Source: Rickettsiaceae bacterium H1
GTDB taxonomy: Bacteria; Pseudomonadota; Alphaproteobacteria; Rickettsiales; Anaplasmataceae
Length of the DNA: 64,000 nucleotides
NCBI GenBank assembly: GCA_018101195.1
Contig: JACDQH010000003.1
Span: forward strand, 62,001-126,000
Direction of reading: 5' to 3'
Shown here one piece after another: positions 27,069 to 34,777 of this stretch. Below the pieces are notes generated by a model. It was given only the letters and a program-made list of their open reading frames with translations, ran no database searches and was not told the DNA's origin. The first letter of the stretch is position 1, and each line of letters starts with the position of its first letter. The position numbers and the translations under genes were made by a program.

Positions 27069-27582
27069 AATCGTTCATATCAATTTTAACCAATTTCTTA
27101 TTTAAATCACGAATAATTTCATCTGACAGATCTTTTATCTTATTACCAAAAAACAACACGTGAGATTTCGGTATTACCAAATCGATTTTTAAAGATTTAG
27201 ATTTACCCGTTATAAGATCGGTAATTTTTTTATTGATTTCTTCTAAAGTAGCAACGTACGATTCTTCTATTACGCCACTCTTCGCTTGAATATCTTTTTG
27301 TGCGGATACAACCTGTTCCTGAAATTCATTTTCTTTCTTTTTTAATGCTTCTTCGGATAAAATTTTGCTTTGTTTACTCAATTCTTCGCTGACATTTTTT
27401 AGCAATTCTTCTTTTTCCGCAACTTCTTTTTTTAATTTCGATTTCTTGTGTTCCAGTTGATTATTCAAATTTTTAACTGCTGTAGAATTTTGCATAATCA
27501 ATTGCATGTCGACAATAGCTATATCATCCGCAGACAATACAGTGCTAAAACACAACAATAGAAAAACCAAAATTTTCAGCAT
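27058..27582 (-). CDS. Skp/OmpH-type periplasmic chaperone
   Basis: A periplasmic holdase for outer-membrane proteins. From ATG 27582 the protein has 174 residues. A signal peptide (MLKILVFLLLCFSTVLSA) is followed by DIAIVDMQLIMQNSTAV, the strand-helix start of OmpH. A long coiled coil of Lys/Glu residues at about 45-125 forms the tentacle. The open frame runs to 27642, but the upstream residues add nothing typical and 27582 places the signal peptide correctly. It overlaps fabZ by 11 bases. With the SurA- and PpiD-like proteins it gives three periplasmic folding factors in one window. Confidence 0.85.
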   Translation of the reverse strand: MLKILVFLLLCFSTVLSADDIAIVDMQLIMQNSTAVKNLNNQLEHKKSKLKKEVAEKEELLKNVSEELSKQSKILSEEALKKKENEFQEQVVSAQKDIQAKSGVIEESYVATLEEINKKITDLITGKSKSLKIDLVIPKSHVLFFGNKIKDLSDEIIRDLNKKLVKIDMNDYAS

Positions 27583-27650
27583 ATAATTTACTAAACAAAC
27601 AGATAGGTTTATAAGTATCTTATACATTAATATTATATACAAGCATTAAA

Positions 27651-28487
27651 ATGAATGAATTTGCTGTGCTTATAGTAAAAAAAATCTTTGATTTTGCAGT
27701 TAAAAAAATTAAAAATCGTAAAATAAAAAAGATAAAAGTACTAATCGGCTTACTTCCAACAAAAACAATAGCTACGTTTTTCGGAATAGGTTATTTCCCA
27801 GAATGGCAAAGCCATTGGGCCTCTTTAGTTGCAATACTTATTACTATTTTAATAGTTTATGCTTTCATAGGCCCCAACGGCAGCGTTATCGAATTAAGTA
27901 TAGTAGCATTGATCACTGCTATAATCTTTTTTTTTATCGGATTAATTTTCATATACTTGTTTCAACTAAAAAATCCTTCAGCTAATGACGAGATTATGAT
28001 TCATATTGTTTTCGGTCAAATTTTTGTTTTAAGCTTATCCGCACCAGCAATAATAGCAATAGGAAATAATATGGTAAATTTTAACGACTTCTTATGTGAA
28101 AAATTCCTATATTGTGCTCCTTGGTTTTACAAAACCATCACATACGTACCGATATTTGCCATTCCATATATTTCATACCGTGTTATAGATACGTTTAAAC
28201 CATGGCCGGCATCAATTTTCGACCGAGATTATAATACTGCAACCAGTAACATGCTCGACGGATTAATTAACGCCTTATACACCTTGTTATTTCTTTACCT
28301 AATAGCATTCATGTTTTTCAGTTTAACAATGGATGAAGCGCTTTTATTTTTTCATGGAATTATTGATCAATTAATGCTCCAATTCTATAAAATGATGCCC
28401 GAATTCTATAAAACCGGCTCGAATATAGTAAAAAAATTAAATGATTCGGGAATAATAGACACATCGACATTACAAGAAGTCATGTGA
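27651..28487 (+). CDS. pgpA: Phosphatidylglycerophosphatase A-like membrane protein
   Basis: A 278-residue polytopic protein. Several segments align in order with PgpA, which dephosphorylates phosphatidylglycerophosphate. KTIATFFGIGYFPEWQSHWASLVAIL near 43-68 matches the N-terminal Gly/Pro/Trp-Ser region. NDEIMIHIVFGQ near 122-133 matches the metal-binding Asp-Glu motif, and YRVIDTFKPWPASIFDRDYN near 182-201 matches the KPWP motif. SNMLDGLINALYTLL near 205-219 matches the C-terminal Asp-rich helix, but the usual DD reads DG. It has extra residues at both ends relative to E. coli PgpA (172). The assignment rests on motif order and is moderately secure; activity is less sure. Its end overlaps folK (GTGA). 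Confidence 0.7.
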   Translation: MNEFAVLIVKKIFDFAVKKIKNRKIKKIKVLIGLLPTKTIATFFGIGYFPEWQSHWASLVAILITILIVYAFIGPNGSVIELSIVALITAIIFFFIGLIFIYLFQLKNPSANDEIMIHIVFGQIFVLSLSAPAIIAIGNNMVNFNDFLCEKFLYCAPWFYKTITYVPIFAIPYISYRVIDTFKPWPASIFDRDYNTATSNMLDGLINALYTLLFLYLIAFMFFSLTMDEALLFFHGIIDQLMLQFYKMMPEFYKTGSNIVKKLNDSGIIDTSTLQEVM

Positions 28488-28963
28488 CGATAATAAACAG
28501 CTTTGTAGTTCTTGCACTCGGGTCAAATCAAGGAAAAAGAAGAAAAGCATTACGCTCAGCAATAAATATGCTCGAATTAGAAACCAAAAATGAATCCAAA
28601 ATATATGAAACGGAAGCATTATTGCCCAACGATGCCCCTACAAGTTGGAGTAAAAAATTTTTGAATACGACAGTAAGCGGTTACACGAAAAAAACACCCG
28701 AAGAATTACTTTTACATATTAAAAACGTAGAAAAGTTAATAGGACGGAAACAAAATTACAAACGATGGTCACCTAGAGTGATAGATATCGATATATTATT
28801 CTATGAAAACAGTATTATAAAAACTAAAAATCTACTAATACCGCATCCCGAGTTACATAAAAGAAAATTCGTGTTATTGCCGCTGCAAGACATAATTCCA
28901 GATTATATTCACCCCGTGTATAATAAAACCGTTAAAACACTATTGGATGAACTAAATGGTTAA
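28484..28963 (+). CDS. folK: 2-amino-4-hydroxy-6-hydroxymethyldihydropteridine diphosphokinase
   Basis: Adds pyrophosphate to the pterin alcohol in folate synthesis. 159 residues. VVLALGSNQGKRRKALRSAI at the N-terminus and IYETEALLP near 38-46 are conserved. The catalytic ERxxxxRWxPRxIDIDIL region is present as RKQNYKRWSPRVIDIDILFY near 89-108. PHPELHKRKFVLLPL near 118-132 closes the domain. The start is GTG 28484, overlapping the TGA of the pgpA-like gene. It is followed by folP with an 8-base overlap. Confidence 0.95.
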   Translation: MTIINSFVVLALGSNQGKRRKALRSAINMLELETKNESKIYETEALLPNDAPTSWSKKFLNTTVSGYTKKTPEELLLHIKNVEKLIGRKQNYKRWSPRVIDIDILFYENSIIKTKNLLIPHPELHKRKFVLLPLQDIIPDYIHPVYNKTVKTLLDELNG

Positions 28964-29771
28964 AATCGTAGGAATACTTAATGTAACCCCAGATTCATTT
29001 TCCGACGGAGGAAAACATAACAAACCAGAATCAGCAATAAATCATGTAGAACAAATGATTAAGTATGGTGCCGACATAATAGACATAGGGTCGGAATCAA
29101 CAAGACCCGGTGCAACTCCAATAGACGAAACTACCGAATTAGTCAGAATCAAGCCAATTTTACAAGAAGTGATTTCCCTATGTCATGATAAAAAAGTAAA
29201 AATCTCTATAGATACCTATAAATCAAAAATAGCCGAGTTCGCCCTATCGCTAGGAGTGGATTTCATTAATGACGTTACCGGTTTCATCAATATCGATATG
29301 ATCAAATTAGCAGTAGACAGCAATAAAAAAATTATTATTGTTCATAACCTTTGGAAATTAATCGATAATCATTGGGTTTTAACTAGTCCTCCCGAAAGTA
29401 AAAAAACGAAATATATCGATGAAATAGTAAATTGGGGAAAATCAACAATTACCAGACTTAAAAAAAACGGAATTAAACAGAAGAATATAATTATCGACCC
29501 CGGTATAGGTTTCGGTAAGACTAACGAACAATCATGGAATATAATTAATAATATTGAGAAACTTCATGAATTGGAAAGGGAAATATATGTCGGGCATTCC
29601 AAGAAACGTTGTACCAATTTAGATGAAATCGATAAAACATCGCAGAACGAAAACGATTCCAGAAGTGCTTACACCTTAGCAATTTCCACTATGTTGGCAT
29701 TGAAAAAAGTAAATTACATAAGAGTACATGACGTTTGGCCGCACAAGGCTTTATTTAAAAAAATTCTTTGA
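28956..29771 (+). CDS. folP: Dihydropteroate synthase
   Basis: Condenses p-aminobenzoate with dihydropterin pyrophosphate. 271 residues. The N-terminal GILNVTPDSFSDGG near 6-19 and DIIDIGSESTRPGA near 40-53 are the two family signatures. ISIDTYKSKIAE near 89-100 and INDVTG near 108-113 follow. The phosphate-binding IIDPGIGFGKT near 180-190 is intact. The C-terminal HDVWPHKA replaces the usual RVHDV. Operon with folK. Folate synthesis from chorismate would tie in with aroA in this window. Confidence 0.94.
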   Translation: MVKIVGILNVTPDSFSDGGKHNKPESAINHVEQMIKYGADIIDIGSESTRPGATPIDETTELVRIKPILQEVISLCHDKKVKISIDTYKSKIAEFALSLGVDFINDVTGFINIDMIKLAVDSNKKIIIVHNLWKLIDNHWVLTSPPESKKTKYIDEIVNWGKSTITRLKKNGIKQKNIIIDPGIGFGKTNEQSWNIINNIEKLHELEREIYVGHSKKRCTNLDEIDKTSQNENDSRSAYTLAISTMLALKKVNYIRVHDVWPHKALFKKIL

Positions 29772-29801
29772 TACAGTCATATTTTTATTGTCTGGTCATA
29801 C

Positions 29802-30671
29802 ATGTTTACAGGAGTTTTTACCGCATTAATAACACCATTTAAAAACAGTGAAGTCGATACAAATGCTTTTTGCGATTTCATAGAATGGCAAATCGAAGAA
29901 GGAGTGCACGGGATAGTCGTTTGTGGCACCACCGGGGAAGCACCGACACTAAATCATAACGAGCACAAAAAATTGATAGAATTAGCAGTTAAAACGGTAA
30001 AAGCAAGGATTCCAGTAATTGCAGGAGCAACTTCCAATAACACGAATTACGCAATAGAGATGGCAAATAATGCAAAGATAGCAGATGCCTTATTAATCGC
30101 TCCTCCATACTACAATAAGCCAACGCAAGAAGGTATTAATCGGCACTATGAGAAAATTGCTAAAGAAGTAAAAAAAGAAATTATCGTTTATAATATCCCA
30201 AGTCGTTGTTCCGTCGATATCACTAACGACACGATGAAGAAAATTTTACAAATTCCCGAAGTCATCGGAATTAAAGATTCTACCGGTGATTTGACCAAAG
30301 TAACTGAGCTAAAGCAAAAAGAGATCTCAATTCTTTCGGGTGAAGACGGAACCGCCGTAGCTTTTAATGCTCAAGGCGGTCAAGGCTGTATATCAGTTAC
30401 GTCCAATGTTGCACCGAAAATGTGTTCCGAATTACAAAATTATTGTATGAAAAACGATTTTGTTAATGCGCAAAAAATTAATGAAAAATTATTTCCACTT
30501 CATAAATCGCTATTTTGTGAAACCAATCCGATTCCGGTGAAATATGCGGTTAGTTTAATCAGAAAAAATATTACTCCCGAAATGCGCTTGCCATTACTTA
30601 CGGCATCTCCAAGTGCACAAGAACAAATTAAAAACTCACTAAATTTACTAGGGATAAAAAATCTAAGCTAA
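29802..30671 (+). CDS. dapA: 4-hydroxy-tetrahydrodipicolinate synthase
   Basis: Condenses pyruvate with aspartate semialdehyde, the first committed step toward diaminopimelate and lysine. 289 residues. GTTGEAPTL at 42-50 is conserved. The catalytic Tyr lies in IVYNIPSRC (Y130), and the Schiff-base Lys in GIKDSTG (K158). LSGEDGTAVAFNAQGGQGCISVTSNVAP near 188-215 follows. The start is ATG 29802, 30 bases after folP and probably the same transcript. In a host-dependent bacterium its likely use is meso-DAP for the peptidoglycan stem peptide. Confidence 0.96.
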   Translation: MFTGVFTALITPFKNSEVDTNAFCDFIEWQIEEGVHGIVVCGTTGEAPTLNHNEHKKLIELAVKTVKARIPVIAGATSNNTNYAIEMANNAKIADALLIAPPYYNKPTQEGINRHYEKIAKEVKKEIIVYNIPSRCSVDITNDTMKKILQIPEVIGIKDSTGDLTKVTELKQKEISILSGEDGTAVAFNAQGGQGCISVTSNVAPKMCSELQNYCMKNDFVNAQKINEKLFPLHKSLFCETNPIPVKYAVSLIRKNITPEMRLPLLTASPSAQEQIKNSLNLLGIKNLS

Positions 30672-32306
30672 AAATGTGCACTTATAATAGGCTTGTGCTT
30701 CCGATGTTAATCTTTCCCCTATTACCTTATAAACATTCAAGTTATAATTACGAATCCAACTTAATTCTTCCCTAGTTATTAAATTTACAGCACCAAGGTT
30801 TATCGGAACCAGTGTAAGGATTTCAAAACCTAAATATCCGTTCTCTTTCTCTACTACGTACATTAAATTTTCAATTCTAATGCCATACTTACCCTCCAAA
30901 TAAAAACCAGGCTCGTTAGACAGTATCATGCCAAGCTGCAAAGGCACGTCATTACTCATACTCTGCGGCCCTTCATGAACGCCCAAGCAACTACCGACGC
31001 CATGACCGGTGCCATGGTCATAATCCAAACCTTCCTGCCATAAGTATTTACGTGCCAATACATCCAGCTGTTTTCCTGTCGTTCCTTTAGGGAACACTGC
31101 ATTTGCCAATTCTATATGCCCTTTCAAAACCAAGGTATAATGATATTTTCGTTCATCAGAAATTTTCCCAATCGGTATTGTCCTAGTAACATCGGTAGTA
31201 CCGTCTAAATATTGACCGCCAGAATCACACAGATAAAAATCATTTCCTTCTACCTTATTATCGTTACACCAAGTATAATGAACTATCGCTCCGTTTTTAC
31301 CGAACGCGGAAATCGTAGGAAAGCTAAGTTCTAAAAATAATTCCTGTTTTTTCCTTAAGCTTAACAGCTTTTTCGCTGCAGATTCCTCCGTCCATTCATT
31401 GGAATTCAGCCAATAAATAAATTCCGTCACGGCAATACCGTCTCGTATATGTGCTTTTTTCGCTCCTTCTATTTCTACCGAATTTTTACATGCCTTAGGC
31501 AATTGACACGGATCTTTTTTTCTTATTACCGACGAACTATTTAACAATTGGACAAACTTTATCACGGTAGCACCAGGGTCAAATGCCACCTGCGATAATC
31601 CGGTTAAACATTTTTCCAATTCGTCGATATTATGTTGAGTAACGTGTTTTCCAATATCAATATCTTGCTTACCGTATAAAAACAAATCCACTTCGCCATT
31701 TGTATGCAGTACTGCATAAGATAATAATATCGGCATATTTTCCATATCACTTGCCCGAATGTTCAATAGCCAACAAATCGAATCGAGTCTCGTAATAAAA
31801 AATGGAACCGAATCTGCCAATTCTTTACATTTTTCCTTGCTATCCTTCCCCGAATATTTTTCATGTAATATTATTTTCGATTGAACAAATTTAGGCTTAT
31901 CTTTCCACAATAAATCAACCGGGTTTTTATTTACCGGTTTTAGTTTAATTTCATTATATTTTTCCAAATCCTGTTCCGTATGCAAATACGGGTCATACCA
32001 CAATTCGTTTATGTTATTTTTCTTCAGCCATTGTTTGAGAGTGTAAGTTTTCGTATTACAAATGTCGAATTCTGCTAAATTTAATTCCCGTGATGCTTGT
32101 AAAACATATCTGCCGTCAGTAAAAAAACCACAATTTTTTTGAGTGATAATCAAAGTAGCAGCAGATCCAGTAAAACCGGTAAGCCATTCTATTCTTTTAT
32201 TATGCAGAGGTAAATATTCGTTTTGAAATTCGTCACTATTAGGCAAAAGAAATGCAGATATTTTGTGTTGTTTCAGTAAAAGACGTAATTGATTTATCTT
32301 ACTCAT
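30663..32306 (-). CDS. Xaa-Pro aminopeptidase, M24B family
   Basis: Cytosolic metallopeptidase that removes an N-terminal residue before proline. 547 residues, the long eukaryote-like form with two N-terminal creatinase domains and a pita-bread catalytic domain. Metal ligands are visible: the Asp pair in CDSGGQYLDGTTDVTRTI near 355-372, the His in YDHGTGHGVG near 440, and Glu residues in SNEPGFYLEGKYGIRIEN near 476-493. The end overlaps the convergent dapA by 9 bases. The C-terminal ~50 residues are the usual family extension. Confidence 0.92.
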   Translation of the reverse strand: MSKINQLRLLLKQHKISAFLLPNSDEFQNEYLPLHNKRIEWLTGFTGSAATLIITQKNCGFFTDGRYVLQASRELNLAEFDICNTKTYTLKQWLKKNNINELWYDPYLHTEQDLEKYNEIKLKPVNKNPVDLLWKDKPKFVQSKIILHEKYSGKDSKEKCKELADSVPFFITRLDSICWLLNIRASDMENMPILLSYAVLHTNGEVDLFLYGKQDIDIGKHVTQHNIDELEKCLTGLSQVAFDPGATVIKFVQLLNSSSVIRKKDPCQLPKACKNSVEIEGAKKAHIRDGIAVTEFIYWLNSNEWTEESAAKKLLSLRKKQELFLELSFPTISAFGKNGAIVHYTWCNDNKVEGNDFYLCDSGGQYLDGTTDVTRTIPIGKISDERKYHYTLVLKGHIELANAVFPKGTTGKQLDVLARKYLWQEGLDYDHGTGHGVGSCLGVHEGPQSMSNDVPLQLGMILSNEPGFYLEGKYGIRIENLMYVVEKENGYLGFEILTLVPINLGAVNLITREELSWIRNYNLNVYKVIGERLTSEAQAYYKCTFLA

Positions 32307-32452
32307 ATTTAAAATTTACATTTACATTGATTTTATAAGTGTAATTAAGTTATAAATTGTAATTAAATTATAATTGTTATGATTTTAATCTCAATGTTTC
32401 TTAAAAAATTAACTTTTTATGCTTAAAATATTAACACAAAAGAAAAAAAATT

Positions 32453-34777
32453 ATGCCACAATATCCAGATAAAGACAGACTTAACGAAGATAAAGACAGA
32501 CTTAACGAAATTAAGAAAGGAGGACAAAAACTAGCTACTAAAGCCATGAAGAGAGTAAAACAAGCGTTCGGTACTCAAGTGAAAGAAACAGCAAAATCCG
32601 TTACCGATCAATCACAGCAAAGATCGCAAATAATAGGTGATGAAGAAGTAAAAGCTGCCAAAAAATTATTAAATCAAATAACCAATCTCTTAATCCAATT
32701 ACCCCAATATGAAGCAAGTAGCCCGACATCTGAGTCTGAGTTAACCCCTGACAACCCTGCTAAAATAGCTAATGACATACGAAAAAATAAAGATAAATTA
32801 CAAAAATTACTTAACAATTATGAGGAAAAGGATTTAAAAATAGTTGAATTTTCCAAATTAATTGGGCAGCATGAAAAATTAACTGAAAATGACGAAATTT
32901 CATTATTATTAAATCAGGAAGTAAATAATGCTCTCTCCGCATTACGCAGTATTAAGGAAAAAATTTCTCAGGCATTACAACAAGCAAACGACGATTATCA
33001 AAAATTACAAAAATTAGCAAATGATCGACAACAAAAAGATTTGCTTTCTCAATTAGAAGAAAGAGTACAAGCACTAAGTAATACAGCAAAACAAGCTATT
33101 GAAGGAGTCAAACAAGTAGATCTTCGACGACTGTTCGGTGCTAAAGAAAAATCCGTTGCCGATCAATTATACCAAGAATTACAAATAACAGGTGAAAAAG
33201 TAAAAGCCGCCAAAGAATTATTATGTGAAATAACCAAGCTTTTAACCAAATTACCCGAATATAAAGCAGAAAATGACTGGATAATTGAGTTAACCCCTGA
33301 CAACCCTGCTAAAATAGCTAATGACATACGAAAAAATAAAGATAAATTACAAAAATTACTTAACAATTATGAGGAAAAGGATTTAAAAATAGTTGAATTT
33401 TCCAAATTAATTGGGCAGCATGAAAAATTAACTGAAAATGACGAAATTTCATTATTATTAAATCAGGAAGTAAATAATGCTCTCTCCGCATTACGCAGTA
33501 TTAAGGAAAAAATTTCTCAGGCATTACAACAAGCAAACGACGATTATCAAAAATTACAAAAATTAGCAAATGATCGACAACAAAAAGATTTGCTTTCTCA
33601 ATTAGAAGAAAGAGTACAAGCACTAAGTAATACAGCAAAACAAGCTATTGAAGGAGTCAAACAAGTAGATCTTCGACGACTGTTCGGTGCTAAAGAAAAA
33701 TCCGTTGCCGATCAATTATACCAAGAATTACAAATAACAGGTGAAAAAGTAAAAGCCGCCAAAGAATTATTATGTGAAATAACCAAGCTTTTAACCAAAT
33801 TACCCGAATATAAAGCAGAAAATGACTGGATAATTGAGTCAACCCCAGACAATCCTGTCGAAATAATTAATGACACACACAAAAATAACAAAAAATTACA
33901 AAAATTATTTAACGATTACGAGAAAAATAATTTAACAGTAATTGAATTGTGTAAATCAACTAAGCGGTACGAAAAATTAACCGAAGATGAAAAAATCTCA
34001 TTAAATCAGAAATTAAGTGATACTCTCTCTGCATTAAAAGGTGTTAAAGAAGAAATTTCTCAGGCATTACAACAAGCAAACGACAATTATCAAAAATTAC
34101 AAACATTAGTAAATAAAGAAACAGGTAGAACAATAGAGGATTTATTAGAAGAAATCCAAAAAGCGTGTGATCAATTACAAACAAACAATCCAAGTGCAGA
34201 ATCAAGTACGTCACACCAAAATACTTTATACCAGGAACACACCTGTGATCAATTACAAACAAACAATCCAAGTGCAGAATCAAGTACGCCACACCAAAAT
34301 ATTTTATCTCAGGAACAAATTCAAGCTAATATTCTACCGCAAACCGATGAAAAATTAGCACAGGTGGGTAAAGAAGTTAGCAAAGTTGAAGAACTCGCAA
34401 AGGATGCTGTAAGGAAGGTATTAGAAAGAGATATACGTTTAAGTAATGTTCAACAAAAAATCGAAGGATTAGAGAGAGATGCAGCCGTATTCTCAAGTCG
34501 AAGTAAGCAATTAAAATTAAACAACAAATTTGATTACTATAGGAAAAAAGCCGCTATTTGCACCGGCGTAAGCTGTGTTGCTTCTGCCACAATCACAATC
34601 AGCTTAATCAGTTATTCCGTTACTAATTCCAGTTTTCTTATTAGCGAAGGAATTTTTTTCGGAATGTCCATAGTGTTATTTTCTATTACCGCATTATTCA
34701 TAAATTATTCGAAAGTAAAATCTTTAATAAACAATGCAAAAGCCATTAATAACAATCTTAATGATCTGAGTTACTAA
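32453..34777 (+). CDS. Large coiled-coil repeat protein with C-terminal membrane hairpin
   Basis: A 774-residue protein not matching any family I know. It is rich in Lys, Glu, Gln, Asn and Leu and predicted almost wholly helical/coiled coil up to about residue 690. A 183-residue block beginning at TPDNPAKIANDIRKN (~97) is repeated without change at ~280, and a diverged partial third copy (TPDNPVEIINDTHKNN) begins at ~463. Two 26-residue repeats with CDQLQTNNPSAESST start at ~572. Two hydrophobic helices close together near 705-755 would anchor the C-terminus in a membrane, leaving the long repeat part on one side. No signal peptide is seen. It could be a secreted or surface structural protein, but the role is unknown. 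The tail overlaps the convergent cckA by 20 bases. Confidence 0.8.
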   Translation: MPQYPDKDRLNEDKDRLNEIKKGGQKLATKAMKRVKQAFGTQVKETAKSVTDQSQQRSQIIGDEEVKAAKKLLNQITNLLIQLPQYEASSPTSESELTPDNPAKIANDIRKNKDKLQKLLNNYEEKDLKIVEFSKLIGQHEKLTENDEISLLLNQEVNNALSALRSIKEKISQALQQANDDYQKLQKLANDRQQKDLLSQLEERVQALSNTAKQAIEGVKQVDLRRLFGAKEKSVADQLYQELQITGEKVKAAKELLCEITKLLTKLPEYKAENDWIIELTPDNPAKIANDIRKNKDKLQKLLNNYEEKDLKIVEFSKLIGQHEKLTENDEISLLLNQEVNNALSALRSIKEKISQALQQANDDYQKLQKLANDRQQKDLLSQLEERVQALSNTAKQAIEGVKQVDLRRLFGAKEKSVADQLYQELQITGEKVKAAKELLCEITKLLTKLPEYKAENDWIIESTPDNPVEIINDTHKNNKKLQKLFNDYEKNNLTVIELCKSTKRYEKLTEDEKISLNQKLSDTLSALKGVKEEISQALQQANDNYQKLQTLVNKETGRTIEDLLEEIQKACDQLQTNNPSAESSTSHQNTLYQEHTCDQLQTNNPSAESSTPHQNILSQEQIQANILPQTDEKLAQVGKEVSKVEELAKDAVRKVLERDIRLSNVQQKIEGLERDAAVFSSRSKQLKLNNKFDYYRKKAAICTGVSCVASATITISLISYSVTNSSFLISEGIFFGMSIVLFSITALFINYSKVKSLINNAKAINNNLNDLSY
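32741..33838 (+). repeat. Two tandem 549-base in-frame repeats inside the coiled-coil gene
   Basis: The block starting with TTAACCCCTGACAACC at 32741 recurs at 33290, an offset of 549 bases (183 codons). I see no base difference along the full unit when reading the two copies side by side. The first mismatch is at the border to the diverged third copy (33838-33840, GAGTCAACC instead of GAGTTAACC). Identity at silent positions points to a very recent duplication or gene conversion. Confidence 0.9.
34166..34321 (+). repeat. Two 78-base in-frame repeats near the 3' end of the coiled-coil gene
   Basis: TGTGATCAATTACAAACAAA begins at 34166 and again at 34244, giving two 26-codon units that are nearly identical for the first ~45 bases and then drift (ACGTCACACC versus ACGCCACACC). 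They code for a Gln/Asn/Ser-rich linker between the coiled coil and the membrane hairpin. Confidence 0.85.

Noticed and set aside
34044..34358. Short open frames on both strands across the 78-base repeats
   Set aside because: They follow from the repeated sequence inside the 774-codon gene and have no start signals of their own.
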